From: Sporosarcina sp. | Lineage (GTDB): Bacteria; Bacillota; Bacilli; Bacillales_A; Planococcaceae | Assembly (NCBI RefSeq): GCF_029257255.1 | Contig: NZ_JARICI010000004.1 | Span: forward strand, 1 to 64,000 | DNA length: 64,000 nt | Reading direction: 5' to 3' | Shown: positions 33,963 through 42,163 of the stretch, piece by piece | How the letters are laid out: every line of letters starts with the position of its first letter | How positions within the stretch are numbered: the first letter of the stretch is position 1 | Position numbers and translations under genes: made by a program | The notes under the pieces: generated by a model | What the model was told of the DNA's origin: nothing | The model's database searches: none | The model's input: the letters and a program-made list of their open reading frames with translations, nothing else

Positions 33963-34010
33963 GTGATATAGATAGCAGAGGGAAGTGCTTTTGCGCTTCC
34001 TTTTTTGTGT
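33963..34010 (+). terminator. terminator after the methyltransferase, near-copy of the nrdF terminator
   Basis: GTGATATAGATAG, then GGGAAGTGC TTTT GCGCTTCC and six T. It repeats the nrdF terminator leader and stem with few changes. Confidence 0.88.
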
Positions 34011-34067
34011 TATATTCAGTAGAGGTATAGTAGATGATTAAAAGTACTTGGGAAAAGGTGAATACTA

Positions 34068-34505
34068 TTGAAAACAAAAAGAATTACCTCTGATGAAGAC
34101 TTAAAAACGGCCTTTGAGATTCGAAAAGAAGTATTTGTCAAAGAACAGCACGTTCCTTTGGAAGATGAGTTTGATGAATTTGACACACTTGACGGGCTTT
34201 GCGAGCATATTTTAGTTTATTACAATGGCCAACCGGCTGGAACTGGTCGAGTACGCTTGGTTGATGGTGTCGGAAAGGTAGAGCGAGTTTGTGTTCTAGA
34301 ATCTTTCCGTTCATTCGGTCTGGGAAAAGTAATCATAAAAGCACTGGAAGAAATCACAGAAGAAAAAGGGATCACTCGTGTGAAATTACATGGTCAGACA
34401 CATGCTGAAGGCTTCTATATAAAGCTGGGCTATACGACTTCATCGCCGGTTTTTATGGAAGATGGTATTCCGCATGTATTAATGACAAAAGAGTTACCTA
34501 GATAA
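34068..34505 (+). CDS. GNAT family N-acetyltransferase
   Basis: 145 residues from TTG 34068, preceded by AAAAGGTG. N-terminal FEIRKEVFVKEQHVPLEDEFDE is the pattern of the ElaA/YjcF-like GNAT group, with the acetyl-CoA loop VERVCVLESFRSFGLGKVII and LHGQTHAEGFYIKLGY. Substrate unknown. Stand-alone gene with a modest hairpin after it (CTCTATAG/CTGTAGAG). Confidence 0.9.
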   Translation: MKTKRITSDEDLKTAFEIRKEVFVKEQHVPLEDEFDEFDTLDGLCEHILVYYNGQPAGTGRVRLVDGVGKVERVCVLESFRSFGLGKVIIKALEEITEEKGITRVKLHGQTHAEGFYIKLGYTTSSPVFMEDGIPHVLMTKELPR

Positions 34506-34598
34506 ATGAAACTCTATAGCTATATTCCTGTAGAGAACATCTTTTGAACGCGTTATACTTTATTCAATGATCGTGCGATGAGAGGGTTGTGATAAGCA

Positions 34599-35702
34599 AT
34601 GAAAGAATTTATTTGTAACAGTTGCGGCAAGAAATATGATATTACGCCAACCCTATGGAAATGTGAATGTGGCGGAGTATTCAACATCGTAAAAGAAACA
34701 CCGAAGATTGATATTGCCGCTTGGGGCAACTACCCAAACTCCTTATGGCGTTATGTTGAAACGATGCCCTTCGCAAAAGGTTCTACGACATGGGAATCCG
34801 TAACAATGGGGGAAGGTCAATCCCCTTTACTTGTACTGGATCAGATGGAGCCCAATACGTATGTAAAAGTTGAGTATATGATGCCTACTTTGTCCTTTAA
34901 AGATCGGGGAGCAGCTGTTTTGATGACGAAGGCAAAAGAATTAGGGGTATCAAAAGTTATTGCGGACAGCAGTGGAAATGCAGGAACGGCGATCGCAGCT
35001 TATGCAGCCCGCTGTCATATTGCTTGTGATATTTATTTGAGTGATGAAACTTCACCGAACAAGACAGCTCAAATAAAAGCCCATGGCGCAACGGTTAAGG
35101 AAATTCATGGTACACGGGAAGAGATTGCAGCTGCGGCACAGCAAGCAGTCAGGGAAGAAAACGCATTTTACGCCAGTCATGTGTATAACCCTTACTTCTA
35201 TGAAGGAACTAAAACATATGCCTATGAAATTTATGAACAATTAAATGGAGCGCCCGATACAATAATGATTCCAGTTGGAAATGGTACGCTTCTTCTAGGT
35301 GCCTATTATGGTTTTAACGAGTTATTCGAAAACGGATTCATTGATAAAATGCCGAAAATCGTTGCCATTCAAGCAAAGAACTGTTCACCTCTTGCCGAAG
35401 CTTTCAAAGCAGGAAAGGTTTCGGCCCAACCTATTAAGAATAAAGGTACTGTAGCAGAAGGGATCGCTATTGCTGCTCCGGCGCGTTCCGAACAGATTTT
35501 AGAAGCTGTACGTACTACCAATGGTACGTTTATCGAGATTGAAGAAAGTGAGATTTTGAATGCGCGCGCTAAACTTAGTGAAAAAGGATTCTATGTGGAA
35601 GTAACATCGGCGGTAAATTATGCAGGCTACCTCAAGTATGTAAGGACAACGGAAGAGAAAATTGTTATACCTCTTTGTGGTGCAGGTATTAAATCAAAAT
35701 AA
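34599..35702 (+). CDS. thrC: threonine synthase
   Basis: 367 residues. A zinc-ribbon start (CNSCGKKYD...WKCECGG), then the PLP lysine in LSFKDRGA, a phosphate-binding loop SSGNAGTAIAAYAA and the glycine loop PVGNGTLLLGAYYG. The family converts O-phosphohomoserine to threonine. It stands alone rather than with hom/thrB, so a specialised or second copy of the enzyme is possible. ATG 34599 has GAGAGGGTTG before it. Confidence 0.85.
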   Translation: MKEFICNSCGKKYDITPTLWKCECGGVFNIVKETPKIDIAAWGNYPNSLWRYVETMPFAKGSTTWESVTMGEGQSPLLVLDQMEPNTYVKVEYMMPTLSFKDRGAAVLMTKAKELGVSKVIADSSGNAGTAIAAYAARCHIACDIYLSDETSPNKTAQIKAHGATVKEIHGTREEIAAAAQQAVREENAFYASHVYNPYFYEGTKTYAYEIYEQLNGAPDTIMIPVGNGTLLLGAYYGFNELFENGFIDKMPKIVAIQAKNCSPLAEAFKAGKVSAQPIKNKGTVAEGIAIAAPARSEQILEAVRTTNGTFIEIEESEILNARAKLSEKGFYVEVTSAVNYAGYLKYVRTTEEKIVIPLCGAGIKSK

Positions 35703-35731
35703 AGGGTAGAACACAGTGAGAAGCAGTATGT

Positions 35732-35772
35732 AAGGACACTATTCTCGTATGAAATGGTGTCCTTGTTATTAT
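35732..35772 (+). terminator. hairpin after thrC, likely terminator
   Basis: AAGGACAC (35732-35739) pairs with GTGTCCTT (35757-35764), followed by a T-rich but interrupted tail. Confidence 0.65.
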
Positions 35773-35928
35773 TGTCTATTTTAAAAAGAGAGTAATGGAT
35801 TTTGTGCTGAAAAAGAAGTAATAGACCGTCTCTTTTTAGTTATATTTGGTAGAATAATAGTATACCTGAAATTGTTGGGGTAAATGGTTGTCATTTTTTC
35901 CTTTTGCAAGACACTAAAAGGAGGAGAA

Positions 35929-36150
35929 ATGATGAGATTTAGAACGGGAAACCACAGTATCGTCTGTCCCTGCTGTCAGAATGATTCGTTCGATAAAGAT
36001 TACCGGCAGTTGAACACGAAAGCTGCGACTCTCTTTAATTTTGACTGGGCGAACAAGGATGCGGTGATTTTAACCTGTCAGCGATGTACCTATATATCCT
36101 GGTTCATGCGAGAACCTGAAATCGACCGGCGGACTGATTCCGAGAACTAA
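35929..36150 (+). CDS. small zinc-ribbon protein, hypothetical
   Basis: 73 residues from ATG 35929, following AAAGGAGGAGA. Two Cys pairs (VCPCCQND and LTCQRCTY) about 40 residues apart should bind one zinc, with a basic N-terminal half. It is of the type seen in small nucleic-acid-binding or rubredoxin-like ribbons. Not otherwise recognised. A long hairpin follows its stop. Confidence 0.75.
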   Translation: MMRFRTGNHSIVCPCCQNDSFDKDYRQLNTKAATLFNFDWANKDAVILTCQRCTYISWFMREPEIDRRTDSEN

Positions 36151-36167
36151 AATTTATTACAGCACAA

Positions 36168-36213
36168 GACAAGAACATCCTTTGATGGCAAGGTATCAGA
36201 GGGTGTTCTTGTC
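36168..36213 (+). terminator. long hairpin, probable terminator
   Basis: GACAAGAACA (36168-36177) pairs with TGTTCTTGTC (36204-36213), with CC/GG continuing inward. A poor T tail follows. Confidence 0.65.
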
Positions 36214-36297
36214 GGTTCTAACACAACAAAAATACTGGCAGTCAATATATATAGATGCTGCGCGGAATGACTGCTAAATATGGATAGGAAGGTCTGC

Positions 36298-36409
36298 GCT
36301 CATTGAATACGCACCAGCGCTCATATCCATATCGCCAGTGATCATTGCCGCCTCGGCGGCGCTCATACATGATGTGCGAGTGGATCATACCAGCCCTGCC
36401 AGCGCTCAG
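36298..36409 (-). repeat. 21-nt periodic repeat array, 6 units
   Basis: GCTCAT/GATCAT/GCTCAG start at 36298, 36319, 36340, 36361, 36383 and 36404: steps of 21 nt with one of 22. Same family as the arrays at 25599 and 51058. It lies between convergent genes. With the hairpins at 36168 and 36452 it accounts for the 342-nt gap. Confidence 0.8.
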
Positions 36410-36451
36410 AGCACCACCGCGCAGCTGCCAACACCCTTAACCATACAAAAA

Positions 36452-36477
36452 AACGAGCGGAAATGAATCCGCTCGTT
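36452..36477 (-). terminator. bidirectional terminator for the CoA-transferase gene
   Basis: AACGAGCGGA (36452-36461) pairs with TCCGCTCGTT (36468-36477). Poly-A on the left gives a T tract for the leftward transcript, and TTTTCTCT follows on the right. Confidence 0.9.
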
Positions 36478-36492
36478 TTCTCTATATACTTA

Positions 36493-38013
36493 TTACTTCT
36501 GTGCTTCAGCTGTTTTGTGCATTGTCTTGTTTTTCGCAAGATTTACGTGCCATGACAGTGCTTCTTCCAAGATGTGTGGAGTTTGTCCGCCAACTTGTTC
36601 TTTCGCACGGTTGTAGTAATCACGCAGCTCTTCTTTGAAATCAGGGTGTGCACAGTGTTCAATCAATGCTTCTGCTTTTTGTCTTGGAGCGAGGCCGCGT
36701 AGATCCGCATATCCTTGTTCCGTAACAATTACATCCACATCATGCTCTGTGTGGTCTACGTGTGAACAGAAAGGTACGATAGATGAAACATCGCCGCCTT
36801 TTGCATACGACTTCGTAACGAAGATCGCAATACGCGCGTTACGAGCGAAGTCACCAGAACCACCGATACCGTTCATCATGCGTGTACCACTAACATGTGT
36901 AGAGTTCACGTTTCCGTAGATGTCCAGCTCAAGTGCTGTGTTGAATGAAATGATGCCCAGACGACGGATCACTTCCGGGTGGTTAGAGATTTCCTGTGGA
37001 CGGAATACTAACTTATCACGGTACTTACCGATATCTTCTTTCAGGCTGTCCAAACGTTTCTTAGAAAGAGTCAATGAAGTAGCGGAAGCGAATTTCACTA
37101 CGCCGTCGTCGATCAAGTCGAAGATTGCGTCCTGAAGTACTTCGGAATATACTTCGATGTCTTTAAACTCAGAAGTTCTCATGCCGTCAAGTACTGCGTT
37201 CGCTACTGAACCAACACCTGATTGAAGAGGCATTAACGTTTCGTCCATGCGGCCCTTTTTGATTTCGTCACGGAAGAAGTCGAGTAAATTGTTAGCAATT
37301 TCCTGTGTCTCTTCATCCGGAGGAACGATAGGGGATGGAATGTCCATCTTCTCTGTAATAACGATTCCGCGTACTTTAGCAGGATCCACTTTGATTCCCG
37401 GAGTACCGATTTTATCTGTCACGCTATAGACAGGAATTTCTTTTCTGTCGCCTTGGTTCTCAGGAACATAAATATCGTGCAAGCCTTCATATTCAGCTGG
37501 TACGTTGACGTTTAATTCAATGATGACATGCTTTGCATTCTGAACGAAAATAGGTGAGTTACCTACTGAACCAGTCGGAATGATCTGGCCGTCTTCAGTG
37601 ATTGCAGCCGCTTCAATGATTGCATAGTCAACCGGGCCGATTACGCCTTGGCGAATCCACTCAGCCGTGTGAGAAAGGTGTTGGTCAATATAGAAAGATT
37701 CACCAGTGTTGATTTTTCCACGCATTGCCGGGTTGCCCTGATAAGGAATACGCAAGTTGATTAAGCCTGCTTCAGCCATCAACTCATCAACGTTCGGTCC
37801 GAGAGATGCCCCTGTGAAAACGTTTACCTTAAACTTTTCTTTCTTGCCTCTTTCAGCTAATGCTAATGGAACCGCTTTCGCATCTCCTGACAAAGTAAAA
37901 CCACTTAAACCTAAAGACATGCCGTCCTCGATCCAAGATGCTGCTTCTTCAGCAGTAACAATTTTATCTTTTAGTGCTTCACAACGAAGTACTTTGTTTA
38001 ATTCGTTTGACAC
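36493..38013 (-). CDS. acetyl-CoA hydrolase / succinate:acetate CoA-transferase family
   Basis: 506 residues from GTG 38013 (SNELNKVLRCE), placed 8 nt after AAGGTGG; an in-frame ATG at 38037 has no ribosome site. GLSGFTLSGDAKAV starts the CoA-transferase fold, the active-site Glu lies in EVYSEVLQDAIFDL, and GGSGDFARNA with VTEQGYADLRGL are those of the Ach1/SucCoA-transferase family. It swaps CoA between acetate and succinyl- or propionyl-CoA, joining acetate overflow to the TCA cycle. Single gene, with a terminator at 36452. Confidence 0.9.
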   Translation of the reverse strand: MSNELNKVLRCEALKDKIVTAEEAASWIEDGMSLGLSGFTLSGDAKAVPLALAERGKKEKFKVNVFTGASLGPNVDELMAEAGLINLRIPYQGNPAMRGKINTGESFYIDQHLSHTAEWIRQGVIGPVDYAIIEAAAITEDGQIIPTGSVGNSPIFVQNAKHVIIELNVNVPAEYEGLHDIYVPENQGDRKEIPVYSVTDKIGTPGIKVDPAKVRGIVITEKMDIPSPIVPPDEETQEIANNLLDFFRDEIKKGRMDETLMPLQSGVGSVANAVLDGMRTSEFKDIEVYSEVLQDAIFDLIDDGVVKFASATSLTLSKKRLDSLKEDIGKYRDKLVFRPQEISNHPEVIRRLGIISFNTALELDIYGNVNSTHVSGTRMMNGIGGSGDFARNARIAIFVTKSYAKGGDVSSIVPFCSHVDHTEHDVDVIVTEQGYADLRGLAPRQKAEALIEHCAHPDFKEELRDYYNRAKEQVGGQTPHILEEALSWHVNLAKNKTMHKTAEAQK

Positions 38014-38228
38014 GGTATCATCCACCTTACCTTTCATTTTATATTTAATTCTATCAGCTATCTAAATAAAATCAACATAATGTTATGAGAAATGTTGTTA
38101 AATTGTCATGAATTGAGATTTCCCTTCTAAAACCCAGCGAGTGAACGTCAGACAGCTTTAGATGTTTTCTGAAGAATGAATAAAAGGTGTTGAAATTATT
38201 ATTCTACTGAAGAGAACGTGTAAGTGTT

Positions 38229-38427
38229 TACCCTAAATGAAGCAGTCAAAAGTAGGGTACTCGGACGAGGGAAAAGGGAATTCCCTACTAGTGATTGTTG
38301 GAAAACGACGTATAATTAAGAAATAGATAGCAGATTACTAGATTTCAGGACGTTAGACTTACGTTGCGAAAACATAACTAGGGAATTCCCTTATTATAAT
38401 TCTGATTAATAAGTTTATTTTAGGGTA
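38229..38427. promoter_or_regulatory. narG control region with repeated palindromes
   Basis: GGGAATTCCC occurs twice (38276-38285 and 38381-38390) within inversely oriented CTAGT-containing flanks. TACCCTA (38229) and TAGGGTA (38253, 38421) give further dyad half sites. TATAAT at 38395 follows the second palindrome. These are likely binding sites for the NarL-family regulator NreC encoded downstream. No clear FNR box (TGTGA-N6-TCACA) was seen in the 475-nt gap. Confidence 0.55.
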
Positions 38428-38488
38428 AGTTGAAGAATATGTCTGTGTTCATTTGAAGCGACATTCTGAGAAGGAGTGGAAATGTTCG

Positions 38489-41400
38489 ATGAAAAAGAGA
38501 TTTGGACTGAATTATTTTAAACCTGTCGAAAGTTATTCTGGAAATTGGTCGGTGCTTGAGGAAAAGAATCGTGATTGGGAAAACATGTACCGTCAGCGCT
38601 GGTCGCATGACAAAGTGGTGCGTACAACGCACGGCGTAAACTGTACAGGCTCATGCAGCTGGAAAGTGTTTGTCAAGAACGGCATCATCACATGGGAAAA
38701 TCAGCAAATCGATTATCCGTCCTGCGGGCCCGATATGCCGGAGTTCGAACCACGCGGCTGTCCGCGCGGTGCATCGTTTTCATGGTACGAATACAGCCCG
38801 CTGCGCGTAAAGTATCCTTATATACGAGGAAAACTGTGGCGCATGTGGAATGAAGCACTTCAGGAAACGAAAGATCCTGTGGCTGCCTGGACTTCCATCG
38901 TCGAAGATCCTGCTAAATCCAATGAATACAAAAAAGCACGCGGGAAAGGCGGGCATGTCCGCATTCATTGGCGCGATGCCACGATGCTGATTGCAGCGCA
39001 GCTGATCTATACTGTGCAGAAATATGGTCCGGACCGTGTGGCAGGGTTTACCCCGATTCCCGCCATGTCGATGGTCAGTTACGCATCAGGCGCGCGTTTC
39101 ATTTCATTATTAGGCGGCGAGATGCTGAGCTTCTATGACTGGTACGCAGATCTTCCGCCATCCTCCCCACAAATTTGGGGCGAGCAGACGGATGTCCCTG
39201 AATCCAGCGACTGGTTCAACGCCGGCTATATCATCATGTGGGGTTCCAACGTGCCGTTGACGCGGACGCCGGATGCACACTTTATGACGGAAGTTCGTTA
39301 TAAAGGAACGAAAGTGGTTTCTGTTGCACCGGACTATGCGGAAAGCGTGACGCACGCAGATGACTGGATCGCGGCAAACCCGGGAACAGACGCGGCAGTT
39401 GCGCAGGCCATGACGCACGTGATCTTGGACGAGTTCTATGAGAAACGCAAAGAGCCAACATTCCTAAACTATGCGAAACAGTATACAGATATGCCGTTTT
39501 TGATTCTATTAGACCCGCATGAAGATTCCTATAAGGCTGGACGTTTCCTAAGAGCGAGCGACCTGGGACAGCAGTCGGAACATGCAGACTGGAAACCGGT
39601 ACTGTTTGATGAAGCGAAAGACGAAATCATTGTGCCAAACGGGACGATGGGTCAGCGCTGGGAGAAGGATGTTAAGTGGAATTTGAAGCTGGATAATGAA
39701 GACGGCACACGTGTCGAACCTGCTCTGTCTGTCGAAAATCATGCAGCTGAATGGAAGGAAATCCACTTCCCTTATTTTGATCAGCGAGGCAACGGTACAT
39801 TCAAACGTCCAATCCCAGCAATGAAAGTGCAGTTTGCGGACGGAACCGAACGTCTGGTGACGACGACATATGATGTCATGATGAGTCAATACGGTGTCAA
39901 CCGGATCGGCAGTGAGCTGGAGGCGACTGGATATGATGATGTTTCTTCTATATATACTCCAGCATGGCAGGAAGCAATTACGAATGTAAAACCTGAACTG
40001 GTTACACAAATTGCAATGGAATTCGCACAGAACGCGATCGATACAGGCGGACGTTCGATGATCATCATGGGCGCAGGTATCAACCACTGGTTCAACAGTG
40101 ACACGATTTACCGAGCGATTCTGAACTTAGTTACATTGACTGCATCGCAAGGAGTCAACGGCGGAGGCTGGGCGCATTATGTCGGTCAGGAAAAATGCCG
40201 CCCGATTGAAGGCTGGAGCACGATTGCTTTCGCGAAAGACTGGCAAGGTCCGCCGCGTCTGCAAAACGCGACGTCATTCTTCTACTTCGCAACGGATCAG
40301 TGGAAATATGAAGAGGCAGGCGCAGATACACTCATGTCCCCGCTTGGCGGAGAAGCAAGATACCAGCACCCTGCGGATTATAACGTACTGGCAGCAAGAC
40401 TTGGCTGGCTGCCGTCGTACCCGCAATTCAACAAAAACAGTCTGCAACTCGTGGAAGAAGCAGCAAAGCAAGGCAAAACGGAAACCAATGAAATCGTCAG
40501 CCATGTCGTCGATCAGTTGACTTCCGGCGAGTTGAACTTTGCGGCAGAAGATCCGGGAGCACCGGAAAACTTCCCGCGTTCGCTGTTCGTCTGGCGTTCG
40601 AACCTGATTTCCAGTTCGGCAAAAGGTCAGGAATATTTCATGAAGCATCTGCTCGGCGCATCGAGCGGTTTGCTGGCCAGTCCGAATGAAGACATGAAAC
40701 CGGAAGAGATGGTCTGGCGTGATGAAGTCGAAGGCAAGCTGGATTTGCTGGTCGCACTCGATTTCCGTATGACTGCCACACCGCTTTACGCGGATATCGT
40801 CTTGCCGGCGGCTACCTGGTATGAAAAAGTAGACCTATCGTCTACGGATATGCACCCGTTCGTTCACCCATTCAATCCGGCGGTTAATCCGCTGTGGGAA
40901 TCACGTTCTGACTGGGATATCTACCGCACGATTGCGCAGACATTCTCTGAACTTGCGAAGATTCATTTGCCGGGTGTCTACAAAGATCTCGTGACATCAC
41001 CGCTTGCGCATGATTCGATCCAGGAGATTGCCCAGCCGTTCGGTGAAGTGAAGGATTGGAGTAAAGGTGAAATCGAAGCCATCCCGGGCAAGACGATGCC
41101 GGGTATGACAATTGTAGAGCGTGATTTCACGAAAATCTATGATAAGTACATTACGCTCGGCCCTTTATTGTCGACAGGGAAGACCGGCGCGCACGGAGTC
41201 AGTTTCTCCGTTGCCGAAGAGTACGAAATGATGAAAGGCATCAATGGTGTCTATGAAGACGATACGATTAAAAATGGCCTGCCGAAACTGTATACGGCAA
41301 AGCATGCAGCGGAAACCATGTTGACACTGTCTTCTGCTACAAACGGAAGGGTCTCGCAAAAGGCATTTGAAGCGGCAGAAGCAGATACGGGGGTAGAGCT

Positions 41401-42163
41401 GAAGGACATTTCAGCAGACCGTGCAGCCGAGCGTTTCACATTCGCGAACATTACCGCGCAGCCGCGAGAAGTGATTCCAACACCTGTATTTAGCGGATCG
41501 AATAAACTCGGACGACGCTACTCACCGTTTACGACGAATATCGAAAGACTCGTTCCATTCCGGACATTGACGGGCAGACAGCATTTTTATGTGGATCATG
41601 AATTCTTCCTTGGATTCGGTGAGGCACTGCCTGTCTACAAACCGACACTGCCGCCAATGGTATTCGCGGATCGTGACAAGGAAATTGTTGGAGGACAGGA
41701 CGCGCTCGTACTGCGTTACCTGACACCGCACGGTAAGTGGAATATCCACTCAACGTATCAGGACAATCAGCATATGCTGACATTGTTCCGCGGAGGTCCG
41801 ACTGTCTGGCTGTCGAATCTGGACGCAGAAGAGCACGGGATTGAAGATAATGCCTGGCTTGAAGTCTATAACCGCAACGGTGTCGTCAATGCGCGCGCCG
41901 TCGTTAGTCACCGGATGCCTAAAGGCACGATGTTCATGTATCACGCACAGGATAAGCACATTCAGATGCCGGGCTCGGAAATTACCGAGCAGCGCGGAGG
42001 TAGTCACAATGCACCGACGCGTATTCATATGAAGCCGACTCAAATGGTAGGCGGCTATGCTCAGCTCAGTTATGGATTCAACTATTACGGACCTATCGGA
42101 AATCAGCGAGATGTGTATGTCGCGGTCCGCAAGATGAAGGAGGTCAACTGGCTTGAAAATTAA
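38489..42163 (+). CDS. narG: respiratory nitrate reductase alpha subunit
   Basis: 1224 residues from ATG 38489 (MKKRFGLNYFKPVE), about 10 nt after AAGGAGTGG. The N terminus has the unusual FS0 cluster pattern HGVNCTGSCSWKVFV with a later Cys (SCGP, GCPRGA), then WYADLPPSSPQIWGEQTD with the Asp region that ligates Mo. Length and motifs are those of membrane-bound NarG. It reduces nitrate to nitrite at a Mo-bisMGD site on the cytoplasmic side. First gene of narGHJI; MGD is provided by the moa/moe/mob genes downstream. Confidence 0.97.
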   Translation: MKKRFGLNYFKPVESYSGNWSVLEEKNRDWENMYRQRWSHDKVVRTTHGVNCTGSCSWKVFVKNGIITWENQQIDYPSCGPDMPEFEPRGCPRGASFSWYEYSPLRVKYPYIRGKLWRMWNEALQETKDPVAAWTSIVEDPAKSNEYKKARGKGGHVRIHWRDATMLIAAQLIYTVQKYGPDRVAGFTPIPAMSMVSYASGARFISLLGGEMLSFYDWYADLPPSSPQIWGEQTDVPESSDWFNAGYIIMWGSNVPLTRTPDAHFMTEVRYKGTKVVSVAPDYAESVTHADDWIAANPGTDAAVAQAMTHVILDEFYEKRKEPTFLNYAKQYTDMPFLILLDPHEDSYKAGRFLRASDLGQQSEHADWKPVLFDEAKDEIIVPNGTMGQRWEKDVKWNLKLDNEDGTRVEPALSVENHAAEWKEIHFPYFDQRGNGTFKRPIPAMKVQFADGTERLVTTTYDVMMSQYGVNRIGSELEATGYDDVSSIYTPAWQEAITNVKPELVTQIAMEFAQNAIDTGGRSMIIMGAGINHWFNSDTIYRAILNLVTLTASQGVNGGGWAHYVGQEKCRPIEGWSTIAFAKDWQGPPRLQNATSFFYFATDQWKYEEAGADTLMSPLGGEARYQHPADYNVLAARLGWLPSYPQFNKNSLQLVEEAAKQGKTETNEIVSHVVDQLTSGELNFAAEDPGAPENFPRSLFVWRSNLISSSAKGQEYFMKHLLGASSGLLASPNEDMKPEEMVWRDEVEGKLDLLVALDFRMTATPLYADIVLPAATWYEKVDLSSTDMHPFVHPFNPAVNPLWESRSDWDIYRTIAQTFSELAKIHLPGVYKDLVTSPLAHDSIQEIAQPFGEVKDWSKGEIEAIPGKTMPGMTIVERDFTKIYDKYITLGPLLSTGKTGAHGVSFSVAEEYEMMKGINGVYEDDTIKNGLPKLYTAKHAAETMLTLSSATNGRVSQKAFEAAEADTGVELKDISADRAAERFTFANITAQPREVIPTPVFSGSNKLGRRYSPFTTNIERLVPFRTLTGRQHFYVDHEFFLGFGEALPVYKPTLPPMVFADRDKEIVGGQDALVLRYLTPHGKWNIHSTYQDNQHMLTLFRGGPTVWLSNLDAEEHGIEDNAWLEVYNRNGVVNARAVVSHRMPKGTMFMYHAQDKHIQMPGSEITEQRGGSHNAPTRIHMKPTQMVGGYAQLSYGFNYYGPIGNQRDVYVAVRKMKEVNWLEN

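Noticed and set aside
34599-35702. Pyridoxal enzyme of another type (e.g. cysteate or diaminopropionate synthase)
   Set aside because: The N-terminal zinc ribbon plus LSFKDRGA fit threonine synthase best, though substrate is not proven.
38489-42163. Large antisense frames inside narG and other long genes
   Set aside because: They follow from codon bias of the sense gene; none has a ribosome site or family pattern.
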